DNA of 64,000 nt from Coprinus comatus (taxonomy: Eukaryota > Basidiomycota > Agaricomycetes > Agaricales > Agaricaceae): NCBI GenBank assembly GCA_034638255.1, contig JAWPGT010000031.1:1-64000 (forward strand), read 5' to 3'. The notes under the pieces were generated by a model. It saw nothing but the letters and a program-made list of their open reading frames with translations. It was not told the DNA's origin and made no database searches. Position numbers and translations under genes: made by a program. The first letter of the stretch is position 1; each line of letters starts with the position of its first letter. Below, one piece after another: positions 1-11,189 of the stretch.

Positions 1-58
1 ACCCCCTAACCCCCCTAACCCCCTAACCCCCCCCTAACCCCCCTAACCCCCCTAACCC
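1..58. repeat. Telomere repeats, C-rich strand
   Basis: Seven successive C-tracts separated by TAA. The tract lengths read 5, 6, 5, 8, 6, 6 and 4 C, so the G-strand repeat is TTAG with a variable G-run. Having the C-rich strand at the 5' end places the chromosome terminus at base 1. The variable G-run is unlike a strict TTAGGG repeat and could be real telomerase slippage or homopolymer error. Confidence 0.93.
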
Positions 59-61
59 CTT

Positions 62-535
62 TACCACAAATCCATTCACGAGTTGAGTACACTCAAAATG
101 CGCTCACTTTAGAAATATAATCCATGAAATTTGTCAAAATATATATTATGATTCTAGGACCACAAATACACTCACGAGATGAGTACACTCAAAATGCGCT
201 CACATTAGAAATATGATCAATGAAGATTGTCAAAATGTATATAATTATTCTTTACCACAAATCTGCTCATGAGTTGAGGACACTCAAAATGCGCCCATAT
301 GCACATGCACAAGTTCAATGTGCTCACTTTTCAAAAACAATATATTTATTAGTATTTCTTGTATTACAATACACTCACAAGTTGAGTGTACTCAAAATGC
401 GCCAATATACTGATATACATAATAAACATAATTTCAAAGAATATATATTATATTTTGATTTCTTTTAACACAAATATGCGCACAAGTTGAGTACTCTCAA
501 AATGCGCTCAAATTACAAAAAATGAATTTGTCAAA
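62..535. repeat. Subtelomeric tandem repeat of about 100 bases, five units
   Basis: Units begin near 62, 161, 254, 365 and 469. Each carries the block CACAAAT, then CACGAGTTGAGTACACTC, then AAAATGCGCTCA, with diverged AT-rich filler between. No coding sequence is visible. It directly abuts the telomere, as expected of a chromosome-end satellite. Confidence 0.85.
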
Positions 536-610
536 TATTATTAATGTACTGTCCAGTAGTACATTGTATGCGATATTTTGATTCCCACACTTCAGGGTCT
601 TTCCTAAAAA

Positions 611-665
611 GGGACCCCCTAAGGACCCAATAACCCATTGAATCAAACCAAAATCAGCCTACAAT
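611..665. repeat. Direct repeat, left copy of a 51-base pair
   Basis: Bases 615-665 (starting CCCCCTAAGGACCC) recur exactly at 1243-1293. The two copies bracket the minisatellite between them. The first eight bases resemble one telomere unit. Confidence 0.85.
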
Positions 666-699
666 TTCAAGTGTTATCTACATATTATGTGAATAATAC

Positions 700-1080
700 A
701 CAGTGTTTCCTAATGAATTACAGTGTATCCTAATGATTTATGTATGTTATTTGAATAATACACTGTGTTTCCTGATGACTTGCACTGTTTCCTAATGATT
801 TATGTGTATTACTTGACTAATATACTGTGTTTCCTAATGATTTGTGTGTATTACTTGACAGATACACTGTGTTTCCTAATGATTTATATGTGTTACTTGA
901 ATAATATACTGTGTTTTCTAATGAATTATAGTGTTTCCTAATGAGTTGTGTGTGTTACTTGACTAATACACTGTGTTTCCTAATAGTTCAAGTATTATCT
1001 GTGTGTTTCCTAGTGATTTATGTGTGTTACTTGAATAATATACTGTGTTTCCTGACAATATACAGTGTTTCTTACTAGAC
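700..1080. repeat. Minisatellite built on ACTGTGTTTCCTAATGA
   Basis: The core ACTGTGTTTCCTAATGA, followed by TTTATGTGTGTTACTTGA, recurs six or more times (near 761, 823, 866, 908, 969 and 1041), with spacing of roughly 42-72 bases. An inverted block (1080-1225) holds GGAAACAC motifs, the reverse complement of the core, so part of the array can fold back. Confidence 0.8.
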
Positions 1081-1242
1081 TGATAAAAAAAAAGAGAAAT
1101 TCCACAGGAAACACAGTCATGGGAAAAAAATGGTAGAGGAAATGAGGTCGTGAGAAAAAATCAGTCACAGGAAACACTGATGTATTGCCTAAAATGGTAA
1201 CCAAGAAACACTGATGTGTTTCTTGGAACAGATAGTTAGGGG

Positions 1243-1293
1243 CCCCCTAAGGACCCAATAACCCATTGAATCAAACCAAAATCAGCCTACAAT
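1243..1293. repeat. Direct repeat, right copy of a 51-base pair
   Basis: Identical over 51 bases to 615-665. It lies at the right edge of the GTGTTTCC minisatellite. Between here and 2010 I see only AT-rich non-coding DNA, plus a diverged partial copy (about 1632-1678) of the end of the 189-base repeat described below. Confidence 0.85.
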
Positions 1294-2011
1294 ACTCCGC
1301 TCACCCCTGCAGCATGACCAGCGGGCAATATCAATCGTATTTCAATGTATGGTATGATTCTCCCCGCTTATGCCAGTGGTGGGACCCGCGTGAAATATTA
1401 CAATGTTACTCTTGTATTTCCATTGATCAGTGACTGAAAGTTGACGCGTACCTACCTACATGGACCCGCGTGCGATCTCAAGGCTTCATTTGATAACATT
1501 CAGAGGCCATTTGGTCCTCAAATCTCAACTTATATGGGGTTATAACACATTGCTCAAAATGATAGTCTTTTTCACCATTTCAGTCCTTGACCCTTCTTTT
1601 AAGCCCGTTTTTTGAGGAAATGCCTGTCTGACCATGGTCTAACCCTGGCCAGGTTGTAGAAAAGTAGGTAGAATGTTGGGATCCGAGTTTAGTTTATATA
1701 TTATAGCCAAAATATAATATAATAATAACAAACCGCAAGGAAATGACAAGTGAGAGCTGCATCATATATGTATGTATATTTATTGGTGGTGTATTTGAAC
1801 TTGTTTTATGTATAATGTTTTATATAAATAGTATCATGCACATCTTCTATGTATAACATATGTAGTTCATGAAGATATCATCAACCGTCACCCACTATGC
1901 TATATATCAACTATATATGTCTCCCGATTGTACGCACATCTCACTGGTGAGACCTGTGACATTCTTGACCTATGTGAATGTTCTATGTATATCATTCACA
2001 GATCCTACCCA

Positions 2012-2160
2012 TCTGACTCGCGTGGTTCTCACAGCAATACATTTGATTATTGTTACCAGGAATTCTGCGCGAGTCGCCACCGTCTGACTCGCGTTGTTCT
2101 TGCAGTGAGATACTTGATTACTGTTGCCATGGATTCTACGCGAGTCATCCCAGTCGGACT
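2012..2160. repeat. 71-base tandem repeat with ACTCGCG/CGCGAGT palindrome arms
   Basis: Units start with TCTGACTCGCG at 2012 and 2083, and a third begins at 2154 (TCGGACTCGCG), so the period is exactly 71. Each unit ends with GCGAGTC, giving inverted ACTCGCG and CGCGAGT arms. The array runs into the left copy of the 189-base repeat. Confidence 0.75.
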
Positions 2161-2179
2161 CGCGCTGTATCTTAGTGGT

Positions 2180-2368
2180 ACACACTGTCTCAATTTCCAC
2201 TTGGGACCCATATAGTCTCTTGTTAGTAGGGATTAACAGACAATTGCTAGAAAGAGGTCTTTCTGAAGGTTTGTCAGCTATAATCCCTTGTTTAACCCAC
2301 ATTTTGGATGAAAAGGGCCTTCTGACCATGGTCTAAGGCTACACAAGTTGTAAAAAGATAGGTAGAAT
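2180..2368. repeat. 189-base direct repeat, left copy
   Basis: Starts ACACACTGTCTCAATTTCC and ends AGATAGGTAGAAT. It recurs at 2750-2938 with only one difference noticed (ACCCATATAG against ACCCGTATAG). The near identity implies a recent duplication or the two terminal repeats of a small element with a 381-base interior. Confidence 0.88.
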
Positions 2369-2749
2369 ATCCCAAATACTCGTCATCGCTTTATAATCTA
2401 CTCCATACACAATGCTAGAACTGTCAACAGGAGTAGGTGAGACATCGGGGTCGGGGACTATTTACTCCATATACAATGAAAGATTAGTCAACAGGAGTAA
2501 AATGACGAAACAGATAACTAATACTGGAGCTGGGGAAATGTATACTTCTAAGCATAAGTGGAGTCTCATACTTAGTTCGACGTTAGGTCATAACGATGTC
2601 ATAGTGATGTCACTGTGATGTCACCGGGGAATGGTATGTCAAGCGGAGTCGTCCATGGTGTCATCGTTGGGAATGAGTTCGGGGAAGATGGCGAACAAGT
2701 CTTCCTCGGTGGTGGTGGTACGGGCCGGTGGTTTGGGTGGACTCGTAAC
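2369..2749. other. Unique interior between the 189-base direct repeats
   Basis: The 381 bases contain short open frames but no convincing start, splice sites or recognisable domain. I see no primer-binding site next to the left repeat, so an LTR-type miniature element is possible but not shown. Confidence 0.4.
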
Positions 2750-2938
2750 ACACACTGTCTCAATTTCCACTTGGGACCCGTATAGTCTCTTGTTAGTAGG
2801 GATTAACAGACAATTGCTAGAAAGAGGTCTTTCTGAAGGTTTGTCAGCTATAATCCCTTGTTTAACCCACATTTTGGATGAAAAGGGCCTTCTGACCATG
2901 GTCTAAGGCTACACAAGTTGTAAAAAGATAGGTAGAAT
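2750..2938. repeat. 189-base direct repeat, right copy
   Basis: Right partner of 2180-2368. The stretch from 2939 to about 3360 holds no gene that I can support. Confidence 0.88.
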
Positions 2939-3363
2939 GAGAGAAGATACAAAATTGACTTAGAGTAAGAACAAGACAGGACAGAGAATGAGTGCAGATA
3001 CTGTTTTCGTTTGTTTCTTTTTCATCTTAAATTCACTCATCAGGGAAACTGAGAATCAAAATTATATTTGGTATGTAGCTACGAGTACATCAGCGAATGT
3101 GTTTCTTTGTGTAGAGCATACAGAAGATGGACAGAATGGGAAGGGCAGACAGTGGTCGGCTGTATGTGTAAACGAACATTGAAACGGGGTACTCATAGCC
3201 GTAATTTTTGTCCTGGAAAAACATGAGATACAGTGCTCAGAAGCGGTGGGGATGGTGGAAATGTATGTTTACTTGAGATGGAGATCGAAAATTGGCAGTT
3301 GTAACCCAATCGCCCTTGTAGAAATCGTAAACAATATGCGGTGGAGGTTCGCTAAACACCAAA

Positions 3364-3700
3364 TTGAGATGACGGATTGTATCTTTTGGATAGAATTGTC
3401 GTCTATTCCTGGGGAGTGGGAATAAAGGCAAACAATAAAAAGCTCAGACGAGGACCAAAAAAGGAGTGACGAGGACGGGTGATGGGCGTGGGCGATAGTG
3501 TTAGAGGGCGTCTTGTCGGATAGAAGTGTCTTGAGTTCCTGAGGAGAGTGCAGAAAAAAACGCAATAGCTCAGGCGGGGGCAAAAGTTTGAACGGGAGAA
3601 GTGAAAAGGGAGTAAAAGGATGGGCCTTTTTTTGGATGGAAGGGTCGTCTGTTAAGTGTGAGTGTTGGGGAAAGAGTAAAGAGAAGAAAAAGGGAGATGA
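3364..3700 (+). pseudogene. Three decayed partial copies of the PHD-finger exon
   Basis: Three stretches (about 3364-3470, 3475-3590 and 3618-3700) each match the stretch of the intact gene that encodes its PHD finger (about 4120-4270). Examples: GATGGGCGTGGGCGATAG at 3481 against GATGGGTGTGGGCGGTGG at 4149, and TTGAGTTCCTGAGGAG in copy two against ATGTTCCTGAGGAG in the gene. Copies one and two also share a downstream AGCTCAG block. None keeps an open frame through the zinc ligands, so they look like old tandem-duplication relics, not exons. Simple compositional similarity is the alternative, but the order of shared blocks is the same in each copy. Confidence 0.6.
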
Positions 3701-3739
3701 CAAGAACAAGATGCTCGACTTGCTCATTAGAAATCCGTC

Positions 3740-4090
3740 TAAATGTCAGATTTAAAAAGTACGTTGGGAAGCTGAGAGGCCAAAGCACGGTAATTCTCTT
3801 TCATAGTGACCCAAGTACGCAGGTGCATTTTACAGAAGGGCTACTCTGCAAACTGCGGTGTGTAACTTGAGGTTTGTGGTTGTACACGACGTTGATAGAT
3901 ACTAGATTAGAAGATGGTGCGTGTTGGACCTAGATTTTATAAGTGAGAACATCAATAATGTGATGTTAGCAACGGGAAGGACCAGTGGTTGGTTGGCAAA
4001 GATGACGGAGGATGTCATGATTTGATTGAAACGCACGGACCAGGATGTATTTTGTGATGTGCGTTTGAGCATGTGACCATACAAGTTTGT
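3740..4090. other. Upstream region of the PHD/SET gene
   Basis: No gene seen. It presumably holds the promoter and 5' leader of the gene that starts at 4091. No clear TATA box. Confidence 0.4.
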
Positions 4091-7000
4091 ATGGAGAGCA
4101 TCGACTGCATCTGCGGGAGCTCTCGAGACGACGGATTTTCGATAGCATGCGATGGGTGTGGGCGGTGGTGTCATGGGGCGTGTTTTGGGATTGAGCCGTC
4201 GTATGTTCCTGAGGAGTGGAAGTGTTGGAAATGTGCAGGAAAAAGGAATAAACGACGAAGAAGCTCCGAGGACGGTGAACGGCCATCGTACGTGCACATC
4301 CCAGCAGACATCCAGATGGCAGACGAGCTCAAGAAGGCAGCACACAACTGGCGAGGGATCACTGCGCTCTCTGGTCCTCCCCATCCAACCACTCTCTCCC
4401 AGATCCCCTCCCAGCCAACCCCCTTCCGTCCTCCCACCTATGCTCTCCACACCGCAGCTCCTCTCAGCCAGAACGACTACATCTCCCCCTTCACCTCCAC
4501 AATCACCCCCTCCGCCACCTATCTCAAAGATCCCCTCAACGCATATGCTCTCCTCGGCATGCCAAAGCCCTTTGTCCACCTCATCGGCCCTCCCCTCGAC
4601 CTTGCTCTCGACGCACGCATCACCGGAGACACCTCTCGCTTCGTTCGCTCAGGCTGCAGGCCAAATGCCGTTCTCCGTCCCTTTCTCTGCAACTCGCACT
4701 CTCTTTCCTTTGGTCTTTTCGCCCTCAGAGACCTCAAGCAGGGAGAGGAGATTGTTCTTGGCTGGGAGTGGGACGATGGAAACGCTGTCCACGCCCTCCC
4801 TGCGCTTATCCAGGCCCCAGACTCTTTCCCGTACGTCCCTCCCTTCCCCCCCCCTCTTTCTGCTCTTACCCATCACAGATCATCCAGCCAACACCACAAA
4901 CGCCATCTTCGCTCCCAGATGGCAACCATCCTCCACTCCCTCTCCTCCACCTTTACCACCTGTGCCTGTGGTGCAAATGCCAGAGACTGTGCCATCGCTC
5001 AGATGGCTGCCTTTGTCGATGGCGACGACACTCCAAAACACGACATCGATCTCGGTCCTCTCGTAGGCACAAAACGCGGCTTTCGCACAAAAGAACGTCT
5101 TCCCTTTTCTTCAGGCATCGGTGGTGTCGAGATGTGCCACGACAGGCCAGAACCAGATCCTCCAGACGAAGAATCAATGCCTCCAAAGATGCGCAAACGC
5201 TGGAAACAACAGATCAGGCAGAAAAACTCTCAGAACCATCTCATCGCCTTTGACTCAAACCCATCCCCTTCATCAGACCTTGCTCGTCTCTCTCTCGTCT
5301 CTCCTCACAGTCCCTGCCAGCCATGGACTCCCTTCGAACGCAAGGACGACACAATGCAGGTCGACTCTCCACCCCCATCCATCTCTCCTCAGTCTCCACA
5401 CCCTTCTTCAACATCAACACCAGCCACAACCCCCCCTTCCCCTCGAGAACAAAAAACACTCCCAGAACAACACACACCCGACGATCCCATGACTCCTAGG
5501 CCAATCGAAAACTCTCCTCGATTCACCCCTCACTCCCCAGATCCTATCCCTCCTTCTCCAGAGCCTACCCCTCAATCTCCTCCTCGTCACGAAACACCCC
5601 CACCTCCTCCTTCTCCCGAAAAACCTCAGACAAAAGTAAAGATCTCCCTCAAGGACTTTGCTGCAAGAAGGAAGCAGATGAAGGTATCAGGTTCTCCTGT
5701 TACCAGCACCAGCAGCTTGCAACCGTCACCCAAGCCTCCCACTCCTCTTCCCCTCATGGCCGTTCTCGAGCCTGAAAATACCTCAAAGTTCAACTCTCCC
5801 GTCGTTCCCACTACTACGGTGCCTCATGTAAAACTGTTGTCCGAGATGAAGGAATCGGAAGCTTCCGCCTTGAAGGCAGAGGCTGAGATCGTCGCCAAAC
5901 GCTTGGAAGAAAAGGAAAGGGAGACTAACGAGTTGTTGCAACGTTTGGAAAAGGAAAAAAGAACAGAACAATTCAGAAACCTTGTCGAACTCGCTCGAAA
6001 TCAAGCAGAAGAGCAGCGGAGGCAGCAAAGGGAGCTATACGAACAGGAGAAACAACAGTTCCAACGGGAGAAGGAAAGAATTGAAAGAGAACAAAAAGAG
6101 AAAGAGAGAGAGAAGGCTGAAAAAGAGAGGATTGAAAGGGAAGAGGAAGCGAGGCGACGAGAAGAAGATGCTCGAGGTACGTCAACTCATTTCTTTTTTT
6201 TCTTTTTCAACCTCATAATCACTCACAGATTTACAAACAAAACAAGAACTAATCGATTTTAAACCATTCCCTTCCTCATCTTCACCACCAATACATCCTC
6301 CTCCTCCTGCTGAAGATGGCGAAATCCCTACACTTTCACCTCCAATTCCTCGTGGACCTAGAGCTATGATTGGTATTACTTCGAATCCAGGTCCTCTTCG
6401 ACGTCTACCGCCATCTCTACCTCCACCACCACCACCTCCTCCCCCTACCTCGGTTTCTATCTCATCGTCGTCTACTACTCCTAATCTACCTATCCCTCCA
6501 AGGCCACCCGCAAATGCCCCTACCGGTCCACGAATACTGAAGGCTGCTAGAGGAACGACCCCGCCACCCTATTATCAACGAATGGGCTCACCGCCTTATC
6601 CATCCTATCCGTATCGATCGCCTATACCAACCACCCAGACACCACCATCACACCCTTCTTCCTCAATGTCATCATCATTACCTCCGTCATCAAGTAGCAG
6701 TATGGGTATGGGAATGTCGCCTAATGGGATTGGAAAACCAATACCTAATGCTCCTAGAGCACTCGCAAGACCATTTTCGACTTCGAATTCAAATTCGATG
6801 AGTAACATCTCGAATTCGGTTTCGAATGGAATTGGGAACACAAACGGTTATCCAACACCTACGCCGCCACACCACCTTCTTCATCTTCATCTTCATCATC
6901 GTCTCCTACTGTTCCTTCTTTCAGTACTAGTGGAAGTGGAAGTGTTAATGGAAATGGATTGATTCATCATAGATCAACAACACCTAAATTCGTACCTTCA

Positions 7001-7714
7001 TCTACAATTTCCACTTTCAATCTGAACACGACTACTACTACTACAACTACTACTAATCCTACTTCAAGTTCCAACACCAACACCAACACCATCTCGAATC
7101 CAACTACACGTAGAAATACACCAACACCAACACCAACGCCTACATCTACATCTACCTCATCTTCAGGATCAGGATCTGGTCTCGGACTTTCATCACTTCC
7201 AGCAGTAGCTGGATTACCTTCAAGACCACCTATAGGTTTAGGTATGAATAATTTATCTAGTTTGGGTATGGGTATGGGAGTTGGTGGACTTGGACTTAGT
7301 GCTAGTAGTATGAGTATGGTACCGAAACAAACACCGACTGTTGGTAGGATGAGTATGAGTATTGGAAGATGGGATAGAGATAGGGATAGGGAGAGAGGGA
7401 GAGCGTTTTCTAGAGAGAGGTCTAGGTCCAGAGAACGATCTAGAGAAAGAAGTAGAGAGAGGGAGAGGGAAAGAGGGTATAGAGCAAGAAGTCGTGAGCG
7501 TGAGAGGGATCGAGATCGCGATTTAGTTAGAGAACGAGAACGAGAACGAGAGCGAAGTCGGGAAAGAGATCTTAGAGATAGAGAGAGGGAAAGGGATTTG
7601 AGAGATAGAGAAATGTTGAGAGAAAGGGAGAGAGAGAGAGAAAGAAGTTGGTCTAATCATAGTGTTCATTCGAATTCAAATAGAGGAAGACCTTCGTGGA
7701 GTTTGGGGAGGTAG
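4091..7714 (+). CDS. SET3: SET3/MLL5-type PHD finger and SET domain protein
   Basis: Likely scaffold of a SET3-type histone deacetylase complex in the nucleus. The ATG at 4091 gives MESIDCICG; an open frame further upstream has no ATG. A C4HC3 PHD finger is complete (C6, C8, C20, C23, H28, C31, C45, C48). A SET domain follows, with RFVRSGCRPN in place of the usual NHSC, then GEEIVLGWEW. The altered motif fits SET3-family proteins thought to lack methyltransferase activity. A later TTCACGA cysteine patch, the SLKDFAARRKQMK motif typical of fungal SET3, a charged coiled coil, a Pro/Ser-rich tail and a C-terminal Arg-Glu/Arg-Ser repeat complete it. Proposed exons are 4091-4830, 4879-6176 and 6229-7714; the first intron is 48 bases and stays open in frame. 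Between about 6850 and 6890 the coding frame shifts by -1 inside a TCTTCA simple repeat with no fitting intron. Confidence 0.85.
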
Positions 7715-9154
7715 GAGTAGTTTTTTTCTTTTGGTTTTTTTAAGGTCGTTATTGATGTTGTGTTGCTGTTGTTGTTGTTGTTTAAAAATTGGGTTTATTT
7801 TTTCTGATTTATTTTTTCGAATTCGGATTGTGGACTAAAATTATTCATGTCTTTTCTTCAATGTTTCACCAGTTTTTTGAATTGATGTTGTCAGTTATTA
7901 TCTAACTTCCATCTCTTGGTTTGTTGTTTGTCTTTATTCTTCTCAGGATTCGTTTTATATATTTATTCACATCCCCCTCTTCTCCCTTTCCCTCCCCTTA
8001 TTTCTTTTCTTTTGGTTTAAACAAGTTGGTTTTTGTTATCATTATTATTACCGTTAGGTCTTTTGGATATACAATAAAGTTTTATCAAGTTCAATGGTAT
8101 TAAAATATTAAAGTATCATCACATCACATCACATATCGTATCATATCATATCATATCATACCAAGTTTAGAACAAGTACGCGTAAAAACATATCTCAATA
8201 TTATCTTGAGACTTCGTGTATACTTATAAATTGCACGGACTGACCGAGACCTTGGATGAATGGGCATGATTCGAGTGATTATTACCGTACTACAACCTCA
8301 GGTTTCAGGATTTCGACAAGCACTAATTTTGACCCTCCGCATGTAAGGCCTAGGTTCCATTGGACTAGGGTGCTTGTAAAATTAAAATTAATATCTGCTG
8401 GTCCAGTCCTCACATAAGCATTCAGTACTACTCGGTATATACAAAGATCGTCGTACAATCAAATTGGATATGTACAATCTCTGGGAACACGAATATGTAT
8501 CAAGGAGATATTGCTCTTGTGCAGCAGTTGCTGTAGCTCTCGCAAGTGCACAAAGCAGAAAAGAGGTCGGAACATTGCTAGTTTGGCTGTGTCGATTCTC
8601 GAATAGTCCTCTTCTAGAACGGTCTTTTTTTAATTTGGTAATGCTGACGATGAAGGTGATGTCATTCATATGTATGATAATCGATTCCAAGTTATTTCCA
8701 GGATTCTCTCGGGGGTGTTTTTTACCGGATCATAAATCATAGCTCACCAAACTATTTCCCACCAATTAAGCAGTGGGACTAAATTAGTAGTTTTTATTAT
8801 TAGTGTATATACATAGACTTCTGTAAAGTCAACGCTCCGTTCGTACTTTTTTATTCCAACCCCTGTAACGTTGAAAAAGAATTGAACGGCCAAGTAGGAC
8901 CGAATCCGTAGTGACGTTCATGTCGTTCATACTTTGGCCTCTCCCGAAAAATGACGATTCAATGACGTATAATAGTGTTACATGATTACATTATCAGCAA
9001 ACGTTTTGTTCCGCTCAAACACCATAGTGTACAATTGCGGGGGTTTGTCTCCATCCAATTGAGGCCCAGAACTGGGAAAGGGAAAATGATCAAACCCCTT
9101 TTTTAATATAAGTACAGCAACGTTTGAGCCGAGTAAATCATATCTCATCTCAAC
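7715..9154. other. Non-coding stretch between the SET3-type gene and the lectin gene
   Basis: Holds the presumed 3' UTR of the PHD/SET gene, with AATAAA at 8073-8078. No gene or RNA was recognised in the remainder. Confidence 0.5.
8115..8161. repeat. CATAT/CATCA microsatellite
   Basis: A short run of CATCA then CATAT pentanucleotides just past the probable polyadenylation site of the PHD/SET gene. Confidence 0.85.
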
Positions 9155-10447
9155 ATGTTTAAACTTCTCCCAAGCTTGCTTGCATTGGCAGTAACCGTTA
9201 GCGGTACCAAACACTTCGAAATCGTCAACAATTGTCCTTTTGCTGGAACCCTTTATATTAATGGGCAATCTCAAGGAAACTTGGCTGCACAAGGAGGTGT
9301 TACGACTCGCGATTTTGAGGATGGATTTAGTGGGTTCATCTATACGAATTTGAATCATGGAAATGCGGACGGAACTAGTACTACTAGAGCTGGATTTTTC
9401 GGCGATGTGCGTATCCTTAACTCGAATTCGAGGTTGATCATGAACTCCTTTTTCTCATGTAGAGCAACTATTATTACCTCGTTCGCGATCCCAATTGGAT
9501 CAACGTCGATGTTTCTATTTCTACCACAAACGCTATTCCAGTGAGATCCCATCTGCCATCACTTGCTTCTTTTTCTGAAAATCTATATCCTTTGAAGCGA
9601 GGAAACTTTTGCGCAACAGTTGATTGCACTTTTGCTGAAGGTTGTTCTTCAACGGACGCATTCGGCTTTCCGCCTACCAGGTTTCCTCCTACAACTTCAA
9701 CTCCACCAAATCTTCCCCTTTACCAATGTCCACAAGTAGGACATGGATATCGTGTAACGTGAGTTAAATCGTTCTCTGTTCTCGGTAAATTTGCTAAAGT
9801 TTCCCACCGGTCCTTGACTATAGTTTCTGTCCTTCTGGTGAATTCCCCGATGGCCAAACTGGCTCGGAAACCATCAATCCTAATGGTAATGGAAACAAAT
9901 GTCTCGACGTTAGAGGTAACGTCTTGACCAATGGAACACCTGTCCAAATGTTAGAAATTCTTACTTGTTCTTCTTGTATTCTTCTACTGAACTTCTTGGA
10001 TTTAGTTACGATTGTAATGGTACTGGTGCCCAACAGTGGTCCATCGCTCGAGGATCGACCAAGGTTCGTCTTGCTGGAACAAACTTCTGTCTTGATGCTG
10101 GCTCAAGTAAGATTTCGATTTACGCACTCATAAAATGTTTGAGGCTGATATGTTGTGTTTTACCAGCTCCTGGAAATGGTATTCAAATGAAGATCTGGAC
10201 GTGTTACGATAACCTACCAGCTCAACAATGGTATTATACTGATGATAATCGAATTGCTCTCGAAGGAAGAGGTTCGTAATGCTCTACCTCCAACACCTTG
10301 TAAGTGACTGACATTTTCATGATTTACTCGTTTATAGGACAATGTCTTGATTTGACGGGAGGCATCCTTACAATTCAAATCCCATTCAAACATGGCAATG
10401 TACAGATGGAAATACGAACCAAATCTGGTTGTGATTGTGAAGTTTGA
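9155..10447 (+). CDS. Secreted thaumatin-like/ricin-type beta-trefoil lectin chimera, frame broken near the end
   Basis: Probable extracellular carbohydrate-binding protein. It opens with a signal peptide (MFKLLPSLLALAVTVSG), then a Cys-rich domain resembling a short thaumatin-like fold (HFEIVNNCPF, NFCATVDCTF), then a ricin-B-type lectin domain with three CLD motifs and QQW/QIW repeats (GAQQW, AQQWYY). Exons: 9155-9406, 9463-9540, 9598-9758, 9824-9949, 10006-10106, 10167-10271, 10338 onward. All splice phases agree. In the last exon the frame that encodes the third CLD motif loses register near 10362. The expected last QxW repeat lies in another frame, ending at 10434; the unshifted frame instead runs to a stop at 10445-10447. 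This fits a one-base loss or a sequencing error. The ricin-type fold is a sugar-binding module; no toxin catalytic chain is present. Confidence 0.78.
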
Positions 10448-11189
10448 TTTCTTTTGTATGGACAAAATTACCAGATACCGGTACATGAACATTTACGATA
10501 CTTTGTTTGTATGATCACTGTTTCCTTCGTTTTTCAAAAGACTATGGTCCTTTATATGACACCCTGCAGCTATTTCCATGACTCTTCGTTTGGTCCACAA
10601 AATTGAAACACAACAGAAATGTGCGACACCGGACACCACGAGCTGAGTTCATGCGTTTTTCAACCGGCTTTCAACTATGAACACAATATCTATTTTAAAT
10701 TTCTACTTTCAGTTGCTCTGCATACTTAAGTTAAACGTGCCGCCACTAACTCAAATACCAACATTCACAACCAACGTTTCAAGAACTACTATCCACCCTC
10801 CGAATAGAACGAATAAGATTACATGTATGTTCTATAGTCAACTGATTCAAAGCTAGCATAAAGGAGTGCGAGAAAATACATAATTGACCAATGAAAGTTC
10901 GAACATATGCCAATGAGGTAGAGATCAGAACAGAGGGCTACATAGGACAATGATGTTGAGCACTACTGGGTCACAATCAGGAATCCTGGTTTTCGAATCC
11001 GTGACGCTTTATGATTCAAGTTAAGAATAAAGTAACGGGACTTTGAAATACAGTGCAGCCCTTCAAATCAAGTGTTCAGGATTCCACTCCGGTACTAAGT
11101 CAGATTCTGGTGCCCCAGTGCCGTATCAAGGATTATCCCCAAAGTAAGTAACATAAACTTCTTCAAGAGCCGTAGTCTGTGGAACCGGT
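10448..11189. other. Intergenic region, nothing recognised
   Basis: No open frame with coding character. It lies between the 3' ends of two convergent genes. Confidence 0.5.

Noticed and set aside
3902..4579. Long minus-strand frame (225 codons) opposite the PHD/SET exon
   Set aside because: Low-complexity Gly/Val content and complete overlap with a strongly supported gene on the other strand.
4152..5066. 304-codon second frame in the PHD/SET gene
   Set aside because: Pro/Ser-rich shadow of the true frame; it lacks the zinc and SET motifs.
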